From contig JARFRL010000252.1 in assembly GCA_029287275.1 (NCBI GenBank), forward strand, positions 1-15,477: 15,477 bases of DNA. Direction: 5' to 3'. Positions within the stretch are counted from its first letter, which is position 1, and each line of letters opens with the position of its first letter. Source of the stretch: Pontiella desulfatans (GTDB lineage: Bacteria; Verrucomicrobiota; Kiritimatiellia; Kiritimatiellales; Pontiellaceae). The notes below the pieces were generated by a model. That model was not told the origin of the DNA, did no database searches, and saw only the letters and a program-made list of their open reading frames with translations. Shown piece after piece: positions 5,853-13,388 of this stretch. A program made the position numbers and the translations under genes.

Positions 5853-8285
5853 TCAGCCGGTGCTTTTCATGCCGAAGGCGATGCCGTGCACGGTTAGGGC
5901 CAGCAGGCGTCGCTCTTCTTCGGTTCGCCGCGCTTCCGGCGTGGCGCGCCACTGCTTCAAAAACCGGATCTGCAGATAGTGCAGCGGGTCTACGTAGGGA
6001 TTGCGCAGGCGAATCGATTCCATGAGCCGCGGCTGTTTTTCCAGCAGGCGCCGGTGGCCTGAAACGGAACGCACCTGCTTGCATGAAGCCTTGTGTTCAT
6101 CCGAGATCAGGCCGAAGAAGGTTTTTCGCAGGTCGGCTCGCGGAACGAGCGAGGCGTAGCGCCCGGCGATATACAGATCGGTCTTGGCCAGCGAAACCTC
6201 GGCGTTGTCGATGAGCAGGGCGAAAAAGGGCCATTCGCGATACATGCTTTTAAGTATCTCGCGGTCCTTGCCTTTGAACTCCGCCAGCGCCGAGCCCATG
6301 CCGTACCAAGCGGGCAGCAGGTTGCGCGATTGCGTCCAGGAGAAGACCCATGGAATCGCGCGCAATTCGGAAATGTCGCCCCCTTTGCTACGTCGGCTCG
6401 GCCGCGAACCGATCCGCAAATGCTCGATGAGATCGATGGGGGTGGCGGCGCGGAAATAGTCGATGAAGCCCGGGCGCTCGATCAACGCGCGATAGTGGCG
6501 ATAGGACGCCCGCGCCAGACGGTCGAGCGCGTCCTCCCATTCGGGCTTCACGCCGCGTTGCTCCTCGTCGACGCAGGCGTTGTGCATGACGGCGGAGGCG
6601 AGCTGCTCGAGGTTGCGCCGAGCGATGACGCGGTTTCCGTATTTAACGAAAATCACCTCGCCTTGATCGGTGACGCGCAGAGTTCCTCCGTGGGACGCGT
6701 GCGGCTGCGCCAAGAGACTGCGGTAGCTCAGTCCGCCACCGCGGTCGATGGTGCCGCCTTTGCCATGGAAAAAGCGGATTTTGATGCCGACGCGGTCGGC
6801 CTCCGCGCTGAGGCTTTTCTGGGCGCGGTACAGGAACCAGTTGGCCGCCAGATAGCCGCCGTCCTTGTTCGAGTCGGAATAGCCCAGCATGACCTCCTGC
6901 ACGTCGCCGCGGGACGCCAGATGCTTGCGATAGCCGGGGTCGGACCACAAGGCCCGCACCAGTTCCAGCGCTCGCTCAAGGTCGTCAATGGTTTCGAACA
7001 ACGGGACGATGTCGACCGCCTTGGCCGATTGGCGCCGCGCGCGTTTCGCGACTTCGATCACCTGTTCGGCCGAATGCGTCATGCTGAGAATGAAGCGGTG
7101 CGCCGCCGCCTCGCCATAGCGCTTCTGCAACTTGGCGATGGTGGCGAATTCCGCGTCCAGTTCCTCGGGCGCGCTGGTGAGCTTGCCCGAGTGATCCCGG
7201 AAATCCAGTTCGGCCAGATGGAAGCCAAAGACGCGGGCGCGCAGAATCAGCCGTTTCAAGCGCCCGTTCGCCGCTCGGCGCGCCTTTTGCGCCAAGAGCC
7301 GCGCGCGAATGGATTCCAGCTCGCCGATCCATTCCTCGACCGACGCGTACTCGTCGTTGGCGAGGCGCTGGCTCATCGTCTCAAAGGCGCGGCGGAAGGT
7401 CTCGGCGGAATGAAACGGATCCATCGGCTCGCTCGCCGCGGCGGACTCGGCTTCGCCGCGGTCCGCGTGGCTGATTTCCTCCACCAACAGGTCGCACTCC
7501 CGGCGATACAGCTCGATGAGTTTGGCCCGCATCATTTCCATGGTCCGCAGACTGACTTCGGGGGTGACGAAGGGGTGGCCGTCGCGATCGCCGCCGATCC
7601 AACTGGCGAAGGTCAGCGGAGCGCCATCGAGCGGCGTGCCGGGATACGCGCGCTGAAGTTCGTTTTCGAACGTTTCGTAGAAGTCGGCCACCGCGTCGAA
7701 AATCACGCGCTCGAAAAGGAACAGCACGTTTCCAACTTCGTTGAGCGGCGTGACGCGGTTCACGCGCACTTCCTCGCTCTGCCACAGGGCCTCGAGCGAG
7801 AGATCGGGATCGGCCTCCGCCCGAGCGAGCCGCATGATATGGTTCATCGTGGTGCGGCGCTTGCTCTCGGTGGGGTGCGCCGTGAAAACCGGCTCGATGG
7901 ACAACGATTTGAGCACGCCGCGCACGCGCGACGCCGGAACGCCGGCGCCTTTGAGCTCGTCGAACAAGGCCCGGAGCGATTGGTCCAGATCCGGCCGCTC
8001 GCGCACCTCGCGCGCCCGCGCCCGCTCTTCGCACAGGTTCACCAGTTGGAAAAAGACGCTGTAGGCGTGCGCCACCGGATAGGCCGTTTTCGTGTTCATG
8101 CGGTTGATCAGCGCGCGCTTTTTTTTGACGTCCGCGGGATCTTGGCGCGATCGCACGCGGCCGGAAACCAGACGTAGCTTTTCCACCCGCTGGTAGCAGG
8201 CTTCGCCAGCCTGTTCCCGGATGATGTCGCCGAGTCGCGTGGTCAGGTCTCGGATTTCGCTTTTGAGTTGTGGGTCGGTTTTCAT
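5853..8285 (-). CDS. ppc: Phosphoenolpyruvate carboxylase
   Basis: PEP carboxylase makes oxaloacetate from phosphoenolpyruvate and bicarbonate, refilling the TCA cycle. The 810-residue protein carries the family landmarks in order: FTAHPTES with catalytic His137, GGDRDGHPFVT at 231-241, MLGYSDSNKDGGYLAANW at about 466-483, the glycine loop FHGKGGTIDRGGG at 506-518, LRAIPWVFSWTQSRNLLPAW at 641-660, and RNPYVDPLHYLQ near 761-772. It is shorter than the roughly 880-residue E. coli enzyme. Two deviations are visible: the first basic residue of the glycine loop is Lys509 instead of Arg, and the last residues are MKSTG instead of the usual M-[QR]-NTG. The ATG at 8285 precedes the first conserved helix and lies 20 bases after purK, with a weak AAGG upstream. 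An in-frame extension to 8606 runs inside purK and is rejected. Likely co-transcribed with purEK. Confidence 0.95.
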   Translation of the reverse strand: MKTDPQLKSEIRDLTTRLGDIIREQAGEACYQRVEKLRLVSGRVRSRQDPADVKKKRALINRMNTKTAYPVAHAYSVFFQLVNLCEERARAREVRERPDLDQSLRALFDELKGAGVPASRVRGVLKSLSIEPVFTAHPTESKRRTTMNHIMRLARAEADPDLSLEALWQSEEVRVNRVTPLNEVGNVLFLFERVIFDAVADFYETFENELQRAYPGTPLDGAPLTFASWIGGDRDGHPFVTPEVSLRTMEMMRAKLIELYRRECDLLVEEISHADRGEAESAAASEPMDPFHSAETFRRAFETMSQRLANDEYASVEEWIGELESIRARLLAQKARRAANGRLKRLILRARVFGFHLAELDFRDHSGKLTSAPEELDAEFATIAKLQKRYGEAAAHRFILSMTHSAEQVIEVAKRARRQSAKAVDIVPLFETIDDLERALELVRALWSDPGYRKHLASRGDVQEVMLGYSDSNKDGGYLAANWFLYRAQKSLSAEADRVGIKIRFFHGKGGTIDRGGGLSYRSLLAQPHASHGGTLRVTDQGEVIFVKYGNRVIARRNLEQLASAVMHNACVDEEQRGVKPEWEDALDRLARASYRHYRALIERPGFIDYFRAATPIDLIEHLRIGSRPSRRSKGGDISELRAIPWVFSWTQSRNLLPAWYGMGSALAEFKGKDREILKSMYREWPFFALLIDNAEVSLAKTDLYIAGRYASLVPRADLRKTFFGLISDEHKASCKQVRSVSGHRRLLEKQPRLMESIRLRNPYVDPLHYLQIRFLKQWRATPEARRTEEERRLLALTVHGIAFGMKSTG

Positions 8286-8305
8286 GCGCTTGCCTTGCTG
8301 GTGGA

Positions 8306-9490
8306 TTAGGTTGGGTCGCGCCGCAACGCGCGACGAGCGGTCAGGGCGGTTTCGGCGGCGATCTCCGGCGTGTCGGCCAGTACCGTCAGGTGCCCCATTT
8401 TTCGGCCGGGCATCGGCGCGGATTTCCCGTAGAGATGGAAGGCCGTGTTCGGTTGCTTCAGCACGGCCGCCCAATCGGGTTCCCCGCCTTCCCAGATATC
8501 GCCCAACAGGTTGACCATGGCCGCCGCGGGCGCCCGGGGTACCGGATCGACGGGGGGGTACCCCGCCGCCAGGCGCACTTGCTGCTCGAACTGGCTGATG
8601 GAACACGCCTCCAGCGTCAGGTGCCCGCTGTTATGCGGCCGCGGAGCGATTTCGTTGACGAGCAGCCCGCCGGGCGTGATGAAGAATTCGATGCAAATCA
8701 TGCCGTCGAGGGCCAGCGCGTCGGCCACGGCCGCGCCAATGGCGCGCCCCTCGCGGGCCGTGGGGGAATCATCTTCGGCGCTCCAGGTGGTTAGATCGAG
8801 GACGTGGTTCCGATGCTGGTTGTAGAACGGGCCGAAAAAGGTGGTGCTGCCGCCGCCGCGCGCGACCAGCATGCTGCATTCCCCTTCGAAGGGAATGAAC
8901 TGCTCCACAATGGCCTCTTCGGGCGCGCCGATGGTTCGCCACGCGGTGTCGGATTCGCCATAGGCCTTCACCATCGTTTGACCCTTGCCGTCGTATCCGA
9001 AGGCGGTGGTCTTGACCACGGCGCGTCCGCCCAGCTCGTTGCGGGCCCGCTCCAGTTCCGCGGCGGAAGCAACGGCGAAAAAGGGGGCCACCGAAAGCCC
9101 GCTCGACCGCAGGAAGCTTTTTTCAATCAGCCGGTTTCGGGTGACGGAGAGCACGCAGGTATGGGGGCGAACCGGCGCGTATTGGTTGGCGGTTTCCACG
9201 GTGGGTCCCAGCACGTTCTCGAATTCGTAGGTGATGGCGTCCACCGATTGGGCGAACCGCGCCACGGCATCGAGGTCGTCGTAGCTCGCGCGGGTGCGCT
9301 CCAGCGAAACCTCTCCGGCCGGGCATTCCTCCTCGGGCGCGAAAACATGCACGTGGTAGCCGAGTCGGGCCGCCGCCTTGGCGAACATGCGCCCGAGCTG
9401 TCCGCCGCCGAACAGGCCCAGCGTGCTGCCCGGAGGCAGCGGAGAAACCGACCGTTTGTCGGCGTTCAAAGTTGGATGCTCCGCGGTCAT
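8306..9490 (-). CDS. purK: N5-carboxyaminoimidazole ribonucleotide synthase
   Basis: PurK uses ATP and bicarbonate to carboxylate aminoimidazole ribonucleotide (AIR) to N5-CAIR in purine synthesis. The 394-residue protein is of ATP-grasp type: [11 protein letters not shown] at about 25-35, ITYEFENV in the first third, the nucleotide-binding [15 protein letters not shown], a central [14 protein letters not shown], and the metal-binding [12 protein letters not shown]. The tail has the PurK-like [11 protein letters not shown] roughly 20-residue N-terminal extension precedes the first strand. The ATG at 9490 overlaps the purE stop codon as ATGA, typical of purE-purK coupling. The stop TAA lies at 8306-8308. 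Full length and apparently intact. Confidence 0.94.
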   Translation of the reverse strand: MTAEHPTLNADKRSVSPLPPGSTLGLFGGGQLGRMFAKAAARLGYHVHVFAPEEECPAGEVSLERTRASYDDLDAVARFAQSVDAITYEFENVLGPTVETANQYAPVRPHTCVLSVTRNRLIEKSFLRSSGLSVAPFFAVASAAELERARNELGGRAVVKTTAFGYDGKGQTMVKAYGESDTAWRTIGAPEEAIVEQFIPFEGECSMLVARGGGSTTFFGPFYNQHRNHVLDLTTWSAEDDSPTAREGRAIGAAVADALALDGMICIEFFITPGGLLVNEIAPRPHNSGHLTLEACSISQFEQQVRLAAGYPPVDPVPRAPAAAMVNLLGDIWEGGEPDWAAVLKQPNTAFHLYGKSAPMPGRKMGHLTVLADTPEIAAETALTARRALRRDPT

Positions 9491-9996
9491 CCGAGAAAGG
9501 TTTCCAGATTTTTTTGGTCGAGCACGGTTTCGGTCTGCCGGGCGCGGAAGGCTTTTAGTTTTTCCCGCAGGGTCGCGTCCGCGTTGGCCAAGATCGCGAT
9601 CGCCATCAGCGCCGCGTTTTTGGCGCCGGATTCCCCGATCGCCAGTGTCGCCACGGGAATGCCCGCGGGCATCTGGACGATGGAAAGCAACGAGTCGAGG
9701 CCGTTGAGCGCTCGGCTCTTGACCGGGACGCCCAAGATCGGGACGATGGTTTGCGCCGCCAGCATGCCGGGCAGGTGCGCCGCGCCGCCGGCTCCGGCGA
9801 TGACGGCCTCCAGTCCGCGCTCCTCGGCCGACACCGCGTATTCCATCAGCCAAGCCGGCGTGCGGTGGGCGGAAACCACCAAGGCCTCGCAGGCCACGCC
9901 AAATTCCTTAAGCACGTCAACGGCGTGATGCATGGTGTCCCAGTCGGACGTGCTGCCCATCACCACGCCCACGCGCGGTACGGTTGCCTTGCTCAT
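9487..9996 (-). CDS. purE: N5-carboxyaminoimidazole ribonucleotide mutase
   Basis: PurE moves the carboxyl group of N5-CAIR to give CAIR, the step after PurK. The 169-residue protein is a class I Pur[10 protein letters not shown] at 14-22, SAHRTP at 42-47 with the catalytic His44, and [11 protein letters not shown] at 68-78 with His74. [19 protein letters not shown] and a GAKNAAL stretch follow. Presence of purK next door supports the N5-CAIR mutase class over the animal-type direct carboxylase. GGAGGG lies about four bases upstream of the ATG at 9996, a strong ribosome binding site that fixes the start. purK overlaps its stop. A promoter and a hairpin-forming leader lie upstream. Confidence 0.95.
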   Translation of the reverse strand: MSKATVPRVGVVMGSTSDWDTMHHAVDVLKEFGVACEALVVSAHRTPAWLMEYAVSAEERGLEAVIAGAGGAAHLPGMLAAQTIVPILGVPVKSRALNGLDSLLSIVQMPAGIPVATLAIGESGAKNAALMAIAILANADATLREKLKAFRARQTETVLDQKNLETFLG

Positions 9997-10072
9997 GTAA
10001 CCCTCCAGTAATGGCGCGGGAACCGCGGCGATGACGCGCCGTTTTCCGTGACCTATTTTACGTTGGCTGAAG

Positions 10073-10098
10073 ATTTTCCGAAAATATGATCGGAAAAT
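10073..10098 (-). promoter_or_regulatory. Perfect inverted repeat in the purE leader
   Basis: ATTTTCCG (10073-10080) and CGGAAAAT (10091-10098) form a perfect 8-base inverted repeat with a 10-base spacer. A further TTTTCCG occurs at 10042-10048. If transcription starts from the candidate promoter at 10118-10144, the repeat lies inside an untranslated leader of roughly 115 bases. It may be an RNA hairpin or an operator. No known purine riboswitch or PurR operator is recognised. Confidence 0.45.
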
Positions 10099-10117
10099 AC
10101 GCTTTCATGGCCGGAGG

Positions 10118-10144
10118 TTTATACAATGGCAGGTTTCTTGTCAA
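10118..10144 (-). promoter_or_regulatory. Candidate sigma-70-type promoter for purE-purK-ppc
   Basis: On the minus strand a perfect -35 hexamer TTGACA (10139-10144) is followed, after 15 bases, by TATAAA (10118-10123), five of six to the -10 consensus. The spacer is two bases shorter than optimal. It is correctly oriented for purE and no other gene lies between. Start of transcription would be near 10110. Confidence 0.5.
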
Positions 10145-10190
10145 CGTGTTGCGGGCGCGAGCATCCGCGGGCGGGGCGTTTTCTGGCGCG

Positions 10191-11351
10191 TCAGCGCGCT
10201 TTCACGGCGTCGAGTTCGATCTCGAACAGCAGGTCGTGACGGCAGACGTCGGCGTGCGAAATCGCGACGGGAAGCTCGGGTAGGCCGTGCTCCACGCAGT
10301 ATTCCGCCAGCAGATGCGACTCGTCGAAATTCTTGAAGTAGGCGATGGCGCGGGAGGTGTTTTCCCAATCCATGCCGCGGGACTTCAGAATTTCATGAAC
10401 CACGTCCATGGTCAGTTCGATCTGTTTCGCGCAGTCGTCGAGGTGAACGGTTTTTCCGCCGGGCTCGATGCTGGCGGTGCCGGAAATGGTGAGCAGGCGC
10501 GAGCCGGGCTGATCCACTTCCACCGCGCGGGCGAAGGAGGATTTGTAGTCGAGCGCGGGGCATTGCAACGGGGACGGCACCGCGAAAACCTTCACGCCGT
10601 CGTGTTTGGGCTTGATGGCCCACAGCGCGCAGACCATTTCCTCGCCCGCCGCGGTGCCCGCGCCGATGCCGGTGCTGGCCGGAACCATCTTGTCGAAGGT
10701 GCCGCGTTCGTTGAAGAATTGGGTGCGGACCACGTTGAACTCGTCGTACCATTCCAGCAGGTCGTTCAAATAGAGCCAGGTGCGCGCGATGTCGGTGAAG
10801 TCCATGTCGGCTTGTTTCAGCAGCGCTTCCATTTTCTCGAACACGGCGAGGGCCTGTTCCTCGCGGCTTTGCGTGAGATCGTCGGCGCGGAGGTCGCCCA
10901 GCAGGCAATAGCGCGCGTCCTCGGTGTCGTACCAATTGCCCACCTTGCGGTCGCCGTCCATGACGGGGTGCAGCTCCGCGCCGGACAGCGCGATGAACTG
11001 GGTGCCGGTGATGGTCGATCCCGAGCAGGCGTCGCCGTGCAACAGCGTGAGCGGCCAGTCGAGTGATTTGATGGCGGAAACGGCCTTGGGATAAAATTGG
11101 CGACCGCCGAAAAGATACTGAAACGCGATTTTCGCGTCGCGGGCGGCCATTTCGGCGGAAACCTGGTCGAACACGGCCTCCATGGTCTGCTCGGAGGCGT
11201 GGGCGGTGATGAAGTAGGCCTTCACGCCGTCGTGGGGAAATTCCACGATTTGCAGGCTGTCGGTTGGGTTGATGATCGATTCTTCCATAGTTTCTTTTTC
11301 CATTCGCCCTTTGTTCGTGGTGGGCGCTCCGGTTGTAATAGCAGTCAACAT
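10191..11351 (-). CDS. Tandem-domain Rid/YjgF family protein
   Basis: The 386-residue protein contains two YjgF-like halves. The first, about residues 110-240, has ITGTQFIALSG, a helix QALAVFEKMEALL, then RTWLYLNDLLEWYDEFN and PASTGIG. The second, about 283-383, has the classical ISGTASIEPGG, HLDDCAKQIELTMDVV, AIAYFKN and a C-terminal CRHDLLFEIELDAV. Such fused forms resemble the FkbO/Hyg5 chorismatase-like group as well as non-canonical Rid proteins, so the reaction is not assigned. The Arg that in E. coli RidA (Arg105, in P-A-R) is needed for imine hydrolysis appears absent, the matching segment reading LPVAIS. AAAGGAG six bases before the ATG at 11351 supports the long start, giving an N-terminal extension before the first domain; internal Met17 and Met22 are alternatives. 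The D-aminoacylase gene lies 180 bases upstream on the same strand. Family assignment is good; function is unknown. Confidence 0.75.
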   Translation of the reverse strand: MLTAITTGAPTTNKGRMEKETMEESIINPTDSLQIVEFPHDGVKAYFITAHASEQTMEAVFDQVSAEMAARDAKIAFQYLFGGRQFYPKAVSAIKSLDWPLTLLHGDACSGSTITGTQFIALSGAELHPVMDGDRKVGNWYDTEDARYCLLGDLRADDLTQSREEQALAVFEKMEALLKQADMDFTDIARTWLYLNDLLEWYDEFNVVRTQFFNERGTFDKMVPASTGIGAGTAAGEEMVCALWAIKPKHDGVKVFAVPSPLQCPALDYKSSFARAVEVDQPGSRLLTISGTASIEPGGKTVHLDDCAKQIELTMDVVHEILKSRGMDWENTSRAIAYFKNFDESHLLAEYCVEHGLPELPVAISHADVCRHDLLFEIELDAVKAR

Positions 11352-11531
11352 GCCATACTCCTTTCGTTAAACGCCGCCTCCCGAAACGGACTTACACCCA
11401 TGAGACGCTCGCTCCAAATCGCGTTGGACAAAAGGATGGTTGAATGTACGCTTTTTTAGTGGCGGCGCGGGCGCGAAACGAACGGCGAGGAAGCGCGGAG
11501 AATGATTGAAGAGTCTGGTCGCCGACTTCTT

Positions 11532-13085
11532 TTATCGCGCGAGAAATTCTCCGCCGCGGGTTGGGGTGTGTTGGCCCTCCTTGAGGGTGTGAACGCCGTT
11601 GACGATGACGTGGCGCATGCCGTTCGATAGCTGGTGCGGCCGCGCGTAGGTGGTGTTTTCTTTGATCGCGGCCGGATCGAAAATCAGGATGTCCGCCGCG
11701 TGGCCGACCTTCAGCAACCCGCGGTTTTTCAAGTTGAACTGTTCCGCGGGCAGGGAGGTCATTTTACGAATCGCCTCCGGCAACGGAACGGTTTGGCCGT
11801 CGAGCGCGGCGCGCAGGAACTTGGTATGGCTACCGTAGGCGCGCGGATGCGGATGGTCGTGGCTGAGCGGTCCCCATGGCGCGCGCATGGAGCCGTCGGA
11901 GCCGATCGAGACATAGGGCTCGGCCAGCACCCGCCACATGTTTTCTTCCGACAAACCGAAAAAGACGCCGCCGGTTTTCAGGTCGTCCGCGTCGATCAGA
12001 TGCAAAAACGCGTCGACCTCGTCCAGGTTGAGCGCCTCGGCGACCGCGGGAAGATATCGCCCTTTGAATTCCTCGAATCGGGTCGAGCCGACCATCACGT
12101 TGTCCCAATAGCCGGGCGGGTTTTCCAGCAGCTCGCCGCGGATCTTTTTTCGCGTCGCGGGGTCGCGAAGCCGCTCAAGGATCGCCGGGCGGCCGCCATA
12201 GGTGGCCCATTGGGGCAGACAGATGTCGAGATCGGTGGAGCCGGCGGTGTAGGGATATCGATCGGAACCGATGTCGATCCGCTCCATCGCGGCGCGGACC
12301 TTTTCGAAGGCGGCGTCGATTTTGTTCCAATTGCCGGCGCCGGACGCCTTGAGGTGGGATATCTGGAGTTTCGCTCCGGAACGCTCCGCGATATCGATCG
12401 CTTCATCGATGGCTTCGAGCAGTTCGTTGGACTCGGAGCGCATGTGGGTGGTGTAGAGCCCGCCGCGCCGCGCGACCACTTTTCCGAGTTCGATGATCTC
12501 CGCGCGCGGCACGGCCGACCCGGGAGGATAGGCGAGTCCGGAGCTCAGGCCGATCGCGCCTTCGTCGAGCGCCTGTTCGAGTTCCCGCTTCAAGCGCTTC
12601 ATTTCCTCCGGCGTCGCGGCGCGCGGCTCGTAGCCGCAGATGCCGGCGTGCAGCGTGTTGTGGCCGACGAGGAGGGCGACGTTGATCGCGGGGTTGGCCT
12701 CGGCGTAGCGCTCGCGGTAGTCCGCGACGGTTTTCCAGGGTTTGGCGTAGTCTTTGTCGAGCCAGTCGGAAGGCATCTTGTAGTCGCCGTTGAGCGGCGC
12801 GGCGGAGGCGCCGCAATTGCCGCAGATCTCGGTCGTTACGCCTTGATACACCTTCGACGCGGCACTGGGTTCCAGCAGCAGATAGGTATCGGAGTGGGAG
12901 TGCGCGTCAATAAATCCAGGGCAAACCAACAATCCCGCGGCGTCGATGGTGGTTCTGGCGTTTTCCGCCAGATTTTCTCCCATATTTGTAATTCTATCGC
13001 CGTTAATTGCTATATCACAGGCGGTTGCGGGTCTTCCTGATCCGTCAAGGACGGTGCCATTAACGATTTTTATATCGAAACTCAT
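11532..13085 (-). CDS. N-acyl-D-amino-acid deacylase (D-aminoacylase)
   Basis: This amidohydrolase-superfamily enzyme probably removes acyl groups from N-acyl-D-amino acids, releasing the D-amino acid. The 517 residues show the metal-binding GFIDAHSHSD at 57-66 (His62, His64) and the D-aminoacylase signature EICGNCGASAAP with Cys91, the likely bridging cysteine. HMRSE (His214), ISHLK (His244) and GSDGS with Asp397, the likely catalytic acid, follow. A C-terminal strand domain contains GHAADILIFDP. Length and motif spacing are typical. The ATG at 13085 begins MSFDIKIVNGTVLDG, the usual start. No Shine-Dalgarno is seen; TAAAAT lies six bases before the ATG, so a leaderless message is possible. 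It is transcribed away from amtB. Broader specificity (for example dihydropyrimidinase-like) is unlikely given the Cys motif. No signal peptide is evident, so it acts in the cytoplasm. Confidence 0.88.
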   Translation of the reverse strand: MSFDIKIVNGTVLDGSGRPATACDIAINGDRITNMGENLAENARTTIDAAGLLVCPGFIDAHSHSDTYLLLEPSAASKVYQGVTTEICGNCGASAAPLNGDYKMPSDWLDKDYAKPWKTVADYRERYAEANPAINVALLVGHNTLHAGICGYEPRAATPEEMKRLKRELEQALDEGAIGLSSGLAYPPGSAVPRAEIIELGKVVARRGGLYTTHMRSESNELLEAIDEAIDIAERSGAKLQISHLKASGAGNWNKIDAAFEKVRAAMERIDIGSDRYPYTAGSTDLDICLPQWATYGGRPAILERLRDPATRKKIRGELLENPPGYWDNVMVGSTRFEEFKGRYLPAVAEALNLDEVDAFLHLIDADDLKTGGVFFGLSEENMWRVLAEPYVSIGSDGSMRAPWGPLSHDHPHPRAYGSHTKFLRAALDGQTVPLPEAIRKMTSLPAEQFNLKNRGLLKVGHAADILIFDPAAIKENTTYARPHQLSNGMRHVIVNGVHTLKEGQHTPTRGGEFLAR

Positions 13086-13184
13086 GGAATGATTTTACCG
13101 CGTAAACGGTGCAACCACAGAAAAAACAACGCTTTATTGCGTATCAATCACCTCTTGAATACAAAAATGTACCAACCGGTTCGT

Positions 13185-13213
13185 ATAGAACATTTATGAT
13201 GGAAATGTTTTAT
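13185..13213. promoter_or_regulatory. Long inverted repeat, candidate activator site upstream of amtB
   Basis: ATAGAACATTT (13185-13195) and AAATGTTTTAT (13203-13213) pair at 10 of 11 positions around a 7-base spacer. The centre lies about 130 bases before the predicted amtB transcription start, a usual distance for an enhancer-type activator of sigma-54 promoters such as NtrC. It does not match the enterobacterial NtrC consensus closely, so the binding protein is unknown. Confidence 0.45.
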
Positions 13214-13251
13214 CCAGATCAAACGTGTATTTGGTGTAGACTAAGTTTTAA

Positions 13252-13277
13252 ACCGCTAACCATAAATAGGTTGCGGT
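13252..13277. promoter_or_regulatory. Second inverted repeat upstream of amtB
   Basis: ACCGC plus AACC (13252-13256, 13258-13261) mirror GGTT plus GCGGT (13269-13277) around a 7-base centre, with one unpaired T at 13257. It lies about 65 bases before the predicted transcription start, between the longer repeat and the promoter. It may be a second protein-binding site; this is inferred from symmetry alone. Confidence 0.35.
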
Positions 13278-13302
13278 GTTCGTTCCGTCCCTCGAAGGGC
13301 CG

Positions 13303-13319
13303 TTGGCACACCTGTTGCG
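13303..13319 (+). promoter_or_regulatory. Sigma-54 (RpoN) -24/-12 promoter of amtB
   Basis: TTGGCACACCTGTTGCG contains the invariant GG (13305-13306) and GC (13317-13318) exactly 10 bases apart, and matches the TGGCAC-N5-TTGC consensus fully apart from the less conserved flanks. Transcription should start near 13330, leaving a leader of about 58 bases before the amtB ATG. Sigma-54 control of amtB with an NtrC-type activator is well established in other bacteria. Confidence 0.78.
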
Positions 13320-13338
13320 TAAAGAGGCGCTTCGTAGT

Positions 13339-13357
13339 CACGGATATGGTGTCCGTG
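13339..13357 (+). promoter_or_regulatory. Inverted repeat in the amtB leader
   Basis: CACGGA (13339-13344) and TCCGTG (13352-13357) form a perfect 6-base stem with a 7-base loop, between the predicted sigma-54 transcription start and the ribosome binding site AGGAGGG. It could be a leader hairpin or a repressor site. No known RNA class is recognised. Confidence 0.35.
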
Positions 13358-13388
13358 TTGAGTAAGAAACCTCTAGGAGGGTGTAAGG

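Larger units (their letters stand above)
13086..13388. other. AT-rich regulatory region before amtB (303 bases, no gene)
   Basis: This divergent spacer separates the D-aminoacylase and amtB starts. Between 13141 and 13260 a hand count gives about 34% G+C, far below the coding DNA around it. It holds two inverted repeats, a -24/-12 promoter and a leader hairpin, listed separately. A 99-codon GTG-initiated frame starting at 13109 reads through it into amtB but lacks a ribosome binding site and recognisable content. Confidence 0.6.

Noticed and set aside
6093..8177. Long plus-strand open frame (694 codons)
   Set aside because: Antisense to ppc with no recognisable domain; a shadow of GC-biased third positions.
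8286..8606. N-terminal extension of PEP carboxylase
   Set aside because: The extra codons lie within purK in another frame and do not resemble the family; ATG at 8285 gives a normal N-terminus.
10086..10283. Small plus-strand frame between purE and the Rid gene
   Set aside because: Overlaps the end of the Rid gene antisense and the purE promoter region; no ribosome binding site.
11634..13040. Long plus-strand open frame (468 codons)
   Set aside because: Antisense to the D-aminoacylase gene, with low-complexity Gly/Arg/Val content and no motifs.
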